Shown piece by piece: positions 45,892 through 56,034 of a stretch of 64,000 bases of DNA; position 1 is the stretch's first letter, and each line of letters starts with the position of its first letter. The stretch lies in assembly GCA_900073065.1 (NCBI GenBank), contig FJOG01000059.1, forward strand, positions 123,612-187,611. Direction: 5' to 3'. The position numbers were made by a program, and so were the translations under genes. The stretch comes from Phialocephala subalpina. Lineage: Eukaryota > Ascomycota > Leotiomycetes > Helotiales > Mollisiaceae. The notes beneath the pieces were generated by a model. It saw nothing but the letters and a program-made list of their open reading frames with translations. It made no database searches and had not been told where the DNA came from.

Positions 45892-48537
45892 TTATCCTCC
45901 GCGTCCCAGCACTCTTAAAGCCTCGTCAATCACGTCATCGGGTACCTTTCTTTTTTGCAATTCCTCTCTCATCACTTCAGCTGGCACGTCGTCGTGATCA
46001 AGGACGTATTTTCTCCAACCAGCGATATCTACCTCTCGAGCACGTCTCTTCGCCTCTCGTGTCCCTTGACCCTCGGCACTTTGGGATGGTGGGGTTTCTA
46101 ACGTCGAGTCCGCCGCACGAGTCTCCTGTTCGACGGCGACAAGCTCGGGAAGGTCGTCATCTTCCTTTTGCTCAATGACCTCTGTCGGCTTGGATGAAGT
46201 CTCGTCTTCTGCAGCTGTCTCTGCCGCAATCCCCTCATATGAGTTCGGCTGACTTTCCGCAAGCGCTCTTTCAAATTCTTCTTGCTCTTTCTTCTTGCTG
46301 TCTGCAATACTTTCCACCAACGCCTGCTGAAAGCGCGGGTCAGCATCGCTACAATGAAGGGCAACCTGCGTATCTGCGTGTGTAGCATGTTGATCGACGT
46401 AGTTGGCAAGAGACGGCTGCTCAGTCACGGGCATATTGTTCGTTGGAGTTGTATCAGCAGGTGGTCGAGCAGAATTTCCGAGCCGATTGCGGCTCCCGAG
46501 TTTGTTCACCTTTCCTTGCATTTCAAGCGCCTTTCGCTTAGCAATCGTGCGTGGCGATAGCGGCTTTGGCGTGAACCTCTCGAGTCTTTTCTGATTCATG
46601 TCAGGATCCGGTGTGCGAGAATTGCTCTCATCAAGGCCAGGCTTAGGTTTATCCCTTGGAGCATCGTCGCCGCGCGGTGGACAATGCCTTGGGCACTCGA
46701 GACATCTTAACTCCCCCTCATCTTCTTTTCGTTGCAAGTCAGTTTGGAGCTTTTGTTCCTCCTCCATAGCCAACCTCCGACTCTCCTCCAAGGCGATCCG
46801 CTCTTGCTCCTCTTCCTCTGCTGAAGTCCGTGGCTCGGGCACCCCTTCATACCTATCTGTATCACCCCAGCTGGCAGCCTGGCCCCAGTTGTCTCCTTGC
46901 GTCGCAGAAGCTGTGCCTTCAGTAGTGTCCCATCCTGGCTTAGGGTCGGCGCCCTGGACACCAGTGGCATCTCCAACGCTGCAAGTCTCTGGGGCTGGTT
47001 CAGCTACCGTATCGTTGCAGTTACAACGCTGACACTTCTTTCTCAATTTCTCGAGATTCTCATGCGCAGTGCGCAGGTAAGAGTCGATATCTCGCATCCA
47101 CGCATCCAGAACAAGTGGTAGATTGTCCATGTTGGAAGGCAGACTTGGCGGAGGGTCAAAGGGCTCGATGACTTCATGCTCTTGGCTGGTGACTGCAGTA
47201 TTCCCGCTCTCCTCTGGCGCCGGCTGGTCCTGAGTGGAGGTGACAAGAACATGGGCGGCAGTGATCAATGTTTCGGTCTTGACATCATGTATCGTCGATG
47301 CATCGTTGTTAGAGTTGTTGGTGAGTTTGTCACTTTTCTTTTCCTTTCCGATGCCTTCATCGTTTGATTGGTTGACGTTGAGCGCAGGATGCCCTTGAGT
47401 AAGAAGTAGCTCGATGCAACCTGAGTCAAATGGGTCTTCCTGGACGCTCTGCACAGGAAACGTATTAGCTCGCTGACTTGTTTCAAACTCATGCTGGGGC
47501 TCATGATCACAACTTACATTGTCAGAAGGTAGGATTTCTCGACCAACTACCTCGACACCATCATGGCGTAACTGATCGATCTCGGAGACGTCCTCAGTCT
47601 TCTCTGCGGTTGTGCTGCTGGGTGCGTTACTCACTTTGTCAGTTCCCTCGTTAGTCTCAGTAGGCTCCTCCACGCTCCGGCATCTCATCAAAATCGTGAC
47701 TTTCTTCGATCTCGGACCCTCTGGAAGCGACACCTTCTTCCGTAAGGCCCGGAATGTAAGCCTCTCTTCTTCAGACTCGTCATCATTGAAAGGTTCAATG
47801 GCCTTCGGAACTGCTTGGTGTGTAGACTTAAAGTCAGGCTTGAGGTTGTTGGTTGACGAATCGGATTCGACCCCATTGTTCCTTCCTTGAGGCTCATCGT
47901 GGTCTTTCGGTTTTTCTGGGGTGGGAGGTTGGGTTTCGACAGTGGGCTTCTGGTAAGTACTGGTAGTGCTCTGGTCTCCGTCCTGCTCACTTTTCCCCTC
48001 CGCCTTCACATCTCCGTCAACTTCTTTGCTCTCCTCGCCACCTTTGCTTTCCTCGGCCTTCTCAAACTCCTTTCCGCTCTCAACTTCTCCACCTTGATCG
48101 TGATCTTGACTTTGATAAGCGTGAGATTCCGGCTCCGCAGGACTGTCGTCAACTAATACCTTGTCGACTTCGTCATTCGAATGGATTGTCTCGCCGACTT
48201 CCTCCCTCTCGGGTGAATTGGGCGCGTCTTTCGATGATATGAGATTCACTGACGTCGTTGTATGAGTGCTTGTACTTCCTTGGCCTCCATCCAACTTCTC
48301 TTCTCTCTCAAGCCCAGGTCCATCATTCAACCCTTCAACCCCCTTCCCTTCCCCGCCTTCCTTGACATCCCTAACTCCCTCCAACTCCTCAACTCCTGTT
48401 GCTCCAACGCTAGGCTCGCCTTCGCCAATGACTGTTCCGAAAAGAGTATCCGGATGTTCCGTGTCGGTGGAGACATGGGTCTCGGGTTTAATATTGAGCT
48501 CGTCTCCATCGTTCGTTGCCTCGTGCATCTTACTCAT
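45892..48537 (-). CDS. Acidic, largely disordered protein with ubiquitin-interacting-like motifs
   Basis: This intronless frame encodes 881 residues. The first 480 residues are Glu/Asp/Ser/Thr-rich with repeated EGE, GEE and KEG runs and are probably unstructured. A Cys cluster (CQRCNCND) lies near 515, and a charged helix (ERIALEESRRLAMEEEQ) near 595. At about residues 742-785 two consecutive helices fit the UIM pattern (acidic, hydrophobic, Ala-x-x-x-Ser): DPRFQQALVESIADS and EQEEFERALAESQ. A short conserved-looking helical C-terminus (EVMREELQKRKVPDD) closes it. I do not recognise an enzyme. Ubiquitin binding is inferred from the motifs alone. Confidence 0.65.
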   Translation of the reverse strand: MSKMHEATNDGDELNIKPETHVSTDTEHPDTLFGTVIGEGEPSVGATGVEELEGVRDVKEGGEGKGVEGLNDGPGLEREEKLDGGQGSTSTHTTTSVNLISSKDAPNSPEREEVGETIHSNDEVDKVLVDDSPAEPESHAYQSQDHDQGGEVESGKEFEKAEESKGGEESKEVDGDVKAEGKSEQDGDQSTTSTYQKPTVETQPPTPEKPKDHDEPQGRNNGVESDSSTNNLKPDFKSTHQAVPKAIEPFNDDESEEERLTFRALRKKVSLPEGPRSKKVTILMRCRSVEEPTETNEGTDKVSNAPSSTTAEKTEDVSEIDQLRHDGVEVVGREILPSDNVSCDHEPQHEFETSQRANTFPVQSVQEDPFDSGCIELLLTQGHPALNVNQSNDEGIGKEKKSDKLTNNSNNDASTIHDVKTETLITAAHVLVTSTQDQPAPEESGNTAVTSQEHEVIEPFDPPPSLPSNMDNLPLVLDAWMRDIDSYLRTAHENLEKLRKKCQRCNCNDTVAEPAPETCSVGDATGVQGADPKPGWDTTEGTASATQGDNWGQAASWGDTDRYEGVPEPRTSAEEEEQERIALEESRRLAMEEEQKLQTDLQRKEDEGELRCLECPRHCPPRGDDAPRDKPKPGLDESNSRTPDPDMNQKRLERFTPKPLSPRTIAKRKALEMQGKVNKLGSRNRLGNSARPPADTTPTNNMPVTEQPSLANYVDQHATHADTQVALHCSDADPRFQQALVESIADSKKKEQEEFERALAESQPNSYEGIAAETAAEDETSSKPTEVIEQKEDDDLPELVAVEQETRAADSTLETPPSQSAEGQGTREAKRRAREVDIAGWRKYVLDHDDVPAEVMREELQKRKVPDDVIDEALRVLGRGG

Positions 48538-49170
48538 CTCGTCCGCAATAGGTAAATTTGTTTCGTCTCAATGTGAAAGCTCCCTCAGAGCTTGGGCATC
48601 CAGATTTGACTTTGAATCCATGATCTGTGATGACATCTTCGGGAAATGAAGCCAGATGTTAGCAATCTATGCTTATATGTAGAGCCATCATGGCAGCTGG
48701 TATGTTCTTTTCAGCAATCTTTCTCTTTCAGACCACCGACCTTTCAGAAGAGAAGCGAATCTCTTCTTTCAAGCTTGTTGTCGATGTTCATAGTATAGAT
48801 CTTTCAACTCATCTTAGATAGAGCCTTTACAATGTTCGAAAGGCAACGGAATATAGAAGGATTTTGCTAAATCACGCTAGACTCCATTGGGTTCCTACAG
48901 CTCTCAATGGCCCAGCATAAGAAGGACATTCATCGATAAGACAGCAAGCTAAGATGACGAACGATATCGGAAGGTTACAACCACCTCTTATATTTCGGCT
49001 CGGCTTCAGCAGAGCCTTGCCTGGTCAACTCGATCTTTCCCGCACAAACAAAAATATATCAAATCAAGATCGTACTACTAGCAAACGACTTTTCTACAGC
49101 AGACCGCAAAAGCCTGTCTTTGTCGACTCAACGAACACTCTTCGACTTGACACAACTTCACACTGCAACC

Positions 49171-50960
49171 ATGTCGAGGTACGATCTGGACGACTCTGTC
49201 TTTGACGCCGCCATCGCTCAGCACAAAGCACGAATTTCGCAGCTCGAAGAAAGAATTGCGGCACTTGGACGTTTTGCACCCCCTGCCCCTACTCAAGATC
49301 CGAACACGCTGGTAGAACTATACGTTATCAGATTGCAAGAGCATATCCGGGTTCTGGAAAAGTTGTTTGAGGATGTCTCGATCGGCATGCAGTTGAAGGT
49401 TACCCACATGCCTGCGCCTGTTGGTCAGATGGTCGTGGACAAGCCACAGCGACTCAATGGCAACCCCTTTGTCCAACAAGGTCAGATTCCTGAGTTTGCA
49501 GCTGGTTCACAGATGGCCGGAAACAATGCTGGTCCTTATGGAGACTTGGCTCCTACTGAAGCTGCCCGACATATTCTGTCACGAGGTAGCAGCGCGATGT
49601 GGTTGCAGAACAACGGCCACTTCCATGCCCCAAACCTATCCCGGCAACATCAGCATTATGTCTCAGCAACTGGCCAACGTCTGGGGATGCAGAATAATAG
49701 TCGATCAAATACCCCACACCAACCTCGCCCCCGTGTTTTCCAACAAATCCAGCCCAAACCACCGGCATTAAGCGGAGAATCCTCTACCAACAATGCTACC
49801 CAGTTCGACCCCCTTCGCTTGGGTCAACAAGTTCGAGCGCTTCAAGCCATTCGACAGCCATTCAGTAATGGAAACAGCATCGGCGACACTATTCCCTTCA
49901 GAGCCCCTCCTCGAGGCACTTTTGCCGTTCCAGGTCATCCCAATCGCTCCGCCCCTAGCCAACAAGAGCCGGTTCCCCTCTCAGCCTTCAACAGTCACAT
50001 GCTGCCAGGTGTTCCAACTCCAAAGCACGTCAAGATCCCAGTCGATGTCTATAGCGCCCAAATTGCAGAGCTGGAGTCCAACCGCCTTCTCATTTTCAAG
50101 CTCCAGGCACGCATCGCAGAGCTGGAGCAAGCCCAACAACACCAACGCAACCTCTCTCCCTCCTTCAAGCAAGAGTTGTTGCTTTCGCCATCCCCGGAGC
50201 CAGCACCCATAGACTGGAGCTTTATTGGTTACTCGGATCCGGATGGCGAGACTATCAGCAAGCCCCCCTATCCAATTCTTCCAGAGCGTCGCCTGCGGCA
50301 ATTCGAGCGAATCGAGCCTGCTCAGCCCGCTTTACATGACGAAACCCTCGTTCAACCACCCTCGGCAGCTGTTCGATCCGACGGCCCTTTCATGCAATCA
50401 TCCTCGGTACCTGCAGCATCTGGCAACCTTCCCACTATTGGGAACAAAAGGCGAATTGATGTGCAAGAAGTATGTGTTTGGGGAAATGTTGGACAAGCTA
50501 TGTGGAGAAAGATGGTGGCAGCTAGCACTTTCTACATGAGTGATAGCATCAAAGGCGAGATGCTAGTAAGTAACGTTTCCATTCCAACTCACGTAATCCT
50601 TGGCATTCACCTGGGTCCATGTTTCCACTTCTCATTGTCCATTGAGGTGGAACGATATTTCCCCTCCAAGAGTCACCACGTTTACTAACCCGACATTTTC
50701 AGACAGCTGGCCCACGTCTTCCAGAGCTACTAGTCCCTTGGATGGAAGTGATGTCCGATGCTTTGGATCTTGATGAGTATGAGTTGATCAAGAATCTGAC
50801 AGAACCAAAGCGCCAACACCTGTTTTGTGCCGTTACAAAGGAAGCTAGGAAGCCGTTGGGATACTACTATCACAAGGGGAAGAAGATTATGAAGGATGTC
50901 GGGGAGGTTGGGGATCAGACTTGGACTGCAAGGCGAAAAGCCTCCAAGGACAATGCGTAG
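49171..50960 (+). CDS. Coiled-coil protein with C-terminal domain shared with its neighbour
   Basis: This two-exon gene has exons 49171-50565 and 50703-50960. It begins MSRYDLDDSVFDAAIAQHK; an in-frame ATG at 49120 is possible. The N-terminus has a coiled coil (ARISQLEERIAAL). A long Gln/Pro/Asn-rich middle and a second short coil (LLIFKLQARIAELEQ) follow. The C-terminal 130 residues (WRKMVAASTFYMSDSIKGEM across the splice site, then KRQHLFCAVTKEARKPLG and YYHKGKKIMKDVG) match the next gene in motif order and intron position. The basic, helical character of this module could suit nucleic-acid binding, but the function is unknown. Confidence 0.65.
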
Positions 50961-51460
50961 AAGAGGACTTTGTAAAGGGGTTGAGAATATTGAGAACGTG
51001 GCTTCGGTTTCCCAAGGGAGGTGGGGTCGGTTTTAGCGCATGCTGCTGCTGTAGGTGTCCTTGTTTCTATGGAATTGGCCCTTGCTTTTGGGAACATTGA
51101 GGTTGCTGCATACTTGATAGTGCACAAAGACTTTGCTTTATCGCCCTCTTCTTCCTTTTACATGTGATAACAATCTATGCAGCATTTTACATGCATAAGC
51201 CGCCACTTCACTACAGGCTTGCCATCTGAATGCCCCATAATACAAGGGACATTCCAATAAAATATGGATAGGGAAGACGAATGATGCTGACTCGCAGACT
51301 CGATGCTAGCCTGACTTCATTTTCAGCCTCGTCTCGCATACCTACTTGATCTTTCTCTCGTAATCACATCTCCAAGCACCACTCCAAACCTCACATTGCC
51401 AACCTCGACAACTTTGCTGAAGCATACCTCAAGGGGTTCCCTACCTCACCCGCAACACGA

Positions 51461-52200
51461 ATGTCCATCGATCTGTCGCGACTTTTGACTGACCAAATGT
51501 CGCAACCCAAGTTGAACGACTCTGGATCAGCTTCAGTGTCTTGCTCTGCAATCGCTACTTCGACACCATTACCGGCTCAGTTTCCCACTGTCGAGAAAGA
51601 TGGCATTATAAGTCTCTGCCTGGAAGGAGGACAAGAGTTCTTCGACAAACTGGTTCAGGAAAGCATTATCTACATGAGCGATCCTATTTGTGGCGAAATG
51701 GTCGTAAGTCCTCCTTCTTTCCTCCCTCCTCCCACCATCCCCATGTACGTCTCCTCAACCCCCACAAATCCAACTAACCCACCATTCTCCCCTCCCAGAC
51801 CAAACCAAGCAATTCCCGTATCCCAGACCTCATCATCACCTGGACCTCCTACTTGAACCAGCACTTAACCTCCGATGAACGAACGATTTTCGATCGCCTA
51901 ACAACCGCCGAAATAAAGAAATTATTCGCGGCAGTTGCCAAGAAAGCCCGTCTTCCCCTGCCTTACTATTATAACCATGGTAGGAAGATTGCTAAAGATG
52001 TGGGACAGATTTCGGAGACGACTTATGAGGTGAGGATGAAGGTTTTGAGGGATGCTGAGAAGAGAGCTGATGATAAGGGTGGGTATGAGGATGGAGAGGA
52101 GGAGGGGGTGGGGAAGCGTATGAGTAAGGGAAAGGGGAAGAAGCGGAAGAGGGGAGATAGGGAGGGTGTTGATTTGTTCAAATGGGCTGGGGTGGCGTGA
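51461..52200 (+). CDS. Tandem paralogue sharing the YMSDxIxGEM domain
   Basis: This two-exon gene has exons 51461-51703 and 51799-52200. After a short N-terminus it carries the same domain as the gene at 49171: QESIIYMSDPICGEM before the intron, and LFAAVAKKARLPL and YYNHGRKIAKDVG after it. The intron lies at the same place in the domain. A lysine/arginine-rich tail (MSKGKGKKRKRGDR) resembles a nuclear localisation signal. The coiled-coil front half of the neighbour is absent. The two probably arose by duplication 500 bp apart. The family is not recognised. Confidence 0.65.
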
Positions 52201-52426
52201 ACGGAGTGTGGCAAGGCTGGCGTTGAGAAGTTGAGAAGTGGTATTTTCTGCGTTTCGATGTGCTTTTGTCGTCTTTGCTTCCTTGGGACATTCGGGTTGC
52301 TGCGTGGAATATTCAGCATGGATGATGGCCTTCAAAGGCTGATTTCATTTTCTTTCTCCTTCCAGAAGCGAAGTTTCATTGTTCCACGAACATGTGGACT
52401 TTGAAAAGAGATACCTTCCTTCCAAT

Positions 52427-53983
52427 TCATGTATCTAGATGATCGGCTGGCTGGGGTCGAATGAGAGCCAGAGCTGGACCAACAAGGTGCTGACTACCAG
52501 TAATCAATGTCTGCATCCCACCACTCTCCTTCCCAATTTCCCGTGCCTTCTCCAAAGCACCCTCAATCGTCCCCTCAACACTAACCTCAGCATCAGGTTG
52601 AACCTTCTTCCACACCTCCGCATACGCCTTATTTATCCCCACAACATCAAATTGCTTCTCGCTTCTCCCTACCACCGCGTCCTGATCCTTTCGATAAGTG
52701 GTGAAAATCACGTGTTTTATGTTCCCTGCCAAAGCTCTCGCGAGACATTCAACTACAGGTCCGCCTTCTCGGACTTTGGTGATTTGAGCGAAGATGAGGA
52801 TTTTGGGAAGGGGGGAAGAGGTGGTGTGGGAGAGGAACCAGGCTGAGGCGGCGGTGAGGGATATGTCGTTGTGTGCGCCGTCCAGATACCATGTATTGGG
52901 CCCATCGTGCTCGGTTTGGAATCTACCCGGCCAGGACCATTGTTTTATTCCTTCGGTAATATCGGAATCGCTGAGGGATGAGGGTTTCTCGCCTGCTGTT
53001 GCTTCAATGAATGCTCGTGCTCCCGAGATGGCTACTGAGCAGTTTGTACGTAGCACAGCGGGTTCGATTTGAGCGACTCCTTCTGGAAGCACGGGATTAT
53101 TATCTGCAAATTCGAGAGAGGCGCCCTTTTCCAAGGCTCGGTTTTCGAGCATGGCGGTTGCTTCTGGTACGGCTGGGGCTGAGACAGCTCGTGCACCAGG
53201 CTTGAAGATTCCAGCTTTGTGCCAGGCTATACTCTCAAGTGAAGATCCAAGCTGCTGCACATGATCGAGTCCGAGCGTTGTGACGCAAGTGACCACTGGT
53301 TTCTCAACGACGTTCGTGGAGTCGTATTCTCCGCCGTGATGAGTCTCGATTATTGCTGCATCGACGCCTTCGCGTATGAATGCGTGAAGGGCGAAGATGA
53401 AGTACAGTTGGAGAAAGCGAGGTCTTCGACCTTCTCCTTTTGAGAGGATGTCTTCAACTTCGAAGAAGTATTTTGCAAAGAGGGCCCGGGATAGTGGTTG
53501 AAAGTTGATTCGTATTCGTTCTTCTGGAACGATAAGGTGGGGTGATGTGTAGAGTCCTGTCTTTCTGGGGAATCCGGTCCTCTTGCCGTGAGCGCGGAGG
53601 AAGGACTCGATGAATGCGCACGTGCTTCCTTTGCCTTTGGTTCCAGCGACGTGAATCACATTCAGTCGATTTATATCTTCAGCCTGGAGAGGTCAGCGTG
53701 CTTAGTCAGATGGAGGATGAGAATACTGAATGTCCCAGTTCACCTAACCATTCCTTCATCCCATAAATACTTGGCACGCCTGTCAATTGAGCCTCGCCAT
53801 TTAGTCTTGGCATAGGTCGTACGCCAGGCGTTGGCTTTCCAGGGACATTTGATCTCTGCTCTCGAATCCGAGCTTTTGTGAGCTCAACAGCTCTCTATTC
53901 AGGTCAGACTTGCCCAGTAAGTTGCTTGATCACATTACCTTATAGCTCCTGTCCAACAACGGCATTTCCTGATCTTCCTTCAT
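52427..53983 (-). CDS. Folylpolyglutamate synthase
   Basis: This three-exon gene starts at an ATG at 53983 (MKEDQEMPLLDRSYKRAVE), with introns near 53894-53937 and 53687-53747. The enzyme adds glutamates to folates with ATP in cytosol and mitochondria. GVPSIYGMKEWLGELGHS precedes the P-loop HVAGTKGKGSTCAF. TGLYTSPHL, GGEYDSTNVV and GLDHVQQLGSSLESIAWHK are standard Mur-ligase/FPGS blocks, and LDGAHND starts the C-terminal domain. The total is about 485 residues, as usual for fungi. The gene is a core metabolic one, showing that the right half of the window is ordinary chromosome. Confidence 0.92.
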
Positions 53984-54417
53984 TGTTAGTTGCTGATGAT
54001 CTCATGAGAGAATGAGAGAAGAGCTTTGGAGAGGAAGAGAGCAGATGGTTTCATACATGTACCAGGTGCGCGGACGTTGTAATACAAGAAGGTTTATCTT
54101 CGGGAGAACTCATCTCTCTCACCGAGCAAGTGAATGTTCGGCATCTCCATAAGCACTGGGGTGAAAGTGTGAATGGGCTTGTGAGATTTTGAATGCTTTG
54201 CCTATGATGTTCCACTTGGCATCGCCAGGTTGTGGCGAAGGTGTGGCTGAGAGCCAAGAGCGGAGAACCCCTATTCCGGATCTGGAGTGCGGTGTACAAC
54301 AGCAGAATCTGTCGATCGCGACATTGCTCCTCGCGCTGTTTCCTTCAACTTTACACAACACCAGCATTTTATCGAATTGTTCGCACAACGAATCCTTCGC
54401 ATCTGCCAGCCTTCAAA

Positions 54418-54803
54418 ATGACACCCGCATTCGATTTGCTTCCTGCAGTTATGGAAATGGCAGCGCTGGATGTTACGAACATTCCTCAATCTCTACGGAG
54501 ACGCCGATAGACCACCCGGTGTGCTCTTCAGTGATTATTGCACACAATTGAAGCTCAAATGGGATCCAGCATATTATGCCGAAGTCTCGGCGCGAATTCC
54601 GTGCTACTATGGAGGAATACACAATACCTGTCAAGGCATACAAGGGAAAGGTCAGGGCATATGACTGCCAGAGCATCCAGCCCCCCAAGGTTCAGATCCC
54701 ACCACCGCATGCTATTGTGGAAGGGTTTCCAATCTCTACTATTCTGCTATACACATGTCTTCCTTACCTTGGGAGTCTCGGAAGCACGGGACTCGTATTG
54801 TAG
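54418..54803 (+). pseudogene. Possible small-gene remnant, unrecognised
   Basis: Two overlapping frames look protein-like in succession: KWDPAYYAEVSAR in one, then REFRATMEEYTIPVKAY and GKVRAYDCQSIQPPKV in the next. This suggests one small gene with a frameshift near 54590. No family is recognised, and no clear splice sites would repair it. Confidence 0.25.
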
Positions 54804-54956
54804 CAGTTTTCACTTTTGCTTTGTTTACGTCTTTATGTTGATCGTGGCCTATGTGTACTAATATACAGGACTCACTTTCTAACTGCTTGATGATCTGCTT
54901 TGTACAAGGTAACGCTTTCTGATATTCAGACAAAGGGAACATGGGCTAACCATATG

Positions 54957-56034
54957 CTAGAGCGCCCGCAATAACGCGCTGAACCCGATTCCACCTGCAA
55001 ACATCGCCATCGATGTTATGATGCTCGAATTCGAAAGCTGCGACATGCCACTGATGCCATGTCCGCTTGTACATCCTCCTGCAATCCTCGCTCCCAATAC
55101 TAGCAGAATGCCACCGATCACTGCTCTCGTAGCTGAGATCTCGATACTCTCATTCGGACTTGGAATATCCATCGCCACCGACAATGCCAGAGCCCCCAGC
55201 ATTGTACCGACTGCGAATGCCGTACCTCGAATAGAAGGCATCGGACGCTTCTTTCCCTCCAATATCCGGGCCTCGAGCCACCAATACATATCCCCCAGCT
55301 GCTCATACGCGGTCGAAACCCCAAGAGTCGCCCCCGTCAAGTACAAGCTCGAGAACTGGCTGAACCCAATCCAGAGTCCTCCGATGGCAGCAGGTAGCAG
55401 AACGCCGACCTTCTCTGGGTACAGGTTTCTTGCCGCACCGATGCCGCCTAGACATATTACTTCGTAAACCGCCATCGCGTTTCCTCTGTCTCCACCCAGC
55501 TTCTGGTACACAGTCGGCTTCGAAAGTGCGTCTTTATCCTCCACCTTTCCAATCCATTTCTTTCCGAAACCAGAGAAGAAAATGCCGCCCAAGATACCGC
55601 CGAGGAGAACATATGGACCGGAAGGAACACCCGTCGCGATCTGAGGGAGAAGCGTGCCAGGACACGCGCCCGAGAGAGCCATGCCGATGCCTAGAAGACT
55701 GCCGCCGAGGATATTGCCATCGTATGGAGAGAAGAGGTTCAGTGTGTTTGGTGTGCGGGGTTTGCAGGACGTGAGGTTGAGTCGTTGGGCCAGGATGATT
55801 GCTAACCTGCTACCTGTCAGTGTCTTTTCCTGTGTATCGAAATGCGTTCGCAGAAGAGGCAGGGAGGACGTACGCGCTGCTTGCGCTCGCGGCCAAGAAC
55901 GCCTTTAACATATGGAAATCCGAAAGCCGCATCTGCCCGATGATCACAGACGGAGAATAGACACCTGCTGCTGTCAAAGCCGCGCCGAATACAGCGCCTG
56001 CCGCCACGGAGTTGACAACTGGTGTTGACGCCAT
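54957..56034 (-). CDS. YeeE/YedE-family sulfur transporter
   Basis: This two-exon gene has an intron near 55811-55876. It starts MASTPVVNSVAAGAVFG at 56034; the frame extends further up without need. About nine hydrophobic segments are visible. The paired Cys motifs of the DUF395 family are present: MALSGACPGTLLPQ and GGCTSGHGISG. In bacteria such proteins move thiosulfate by relay between these cysteines. Fungal homologues exist and are little studied. The protein is a single polypeptide carrying both halves. Membrane location and sulfur-compound transport are inferred from the family. Confidence 0.88.
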
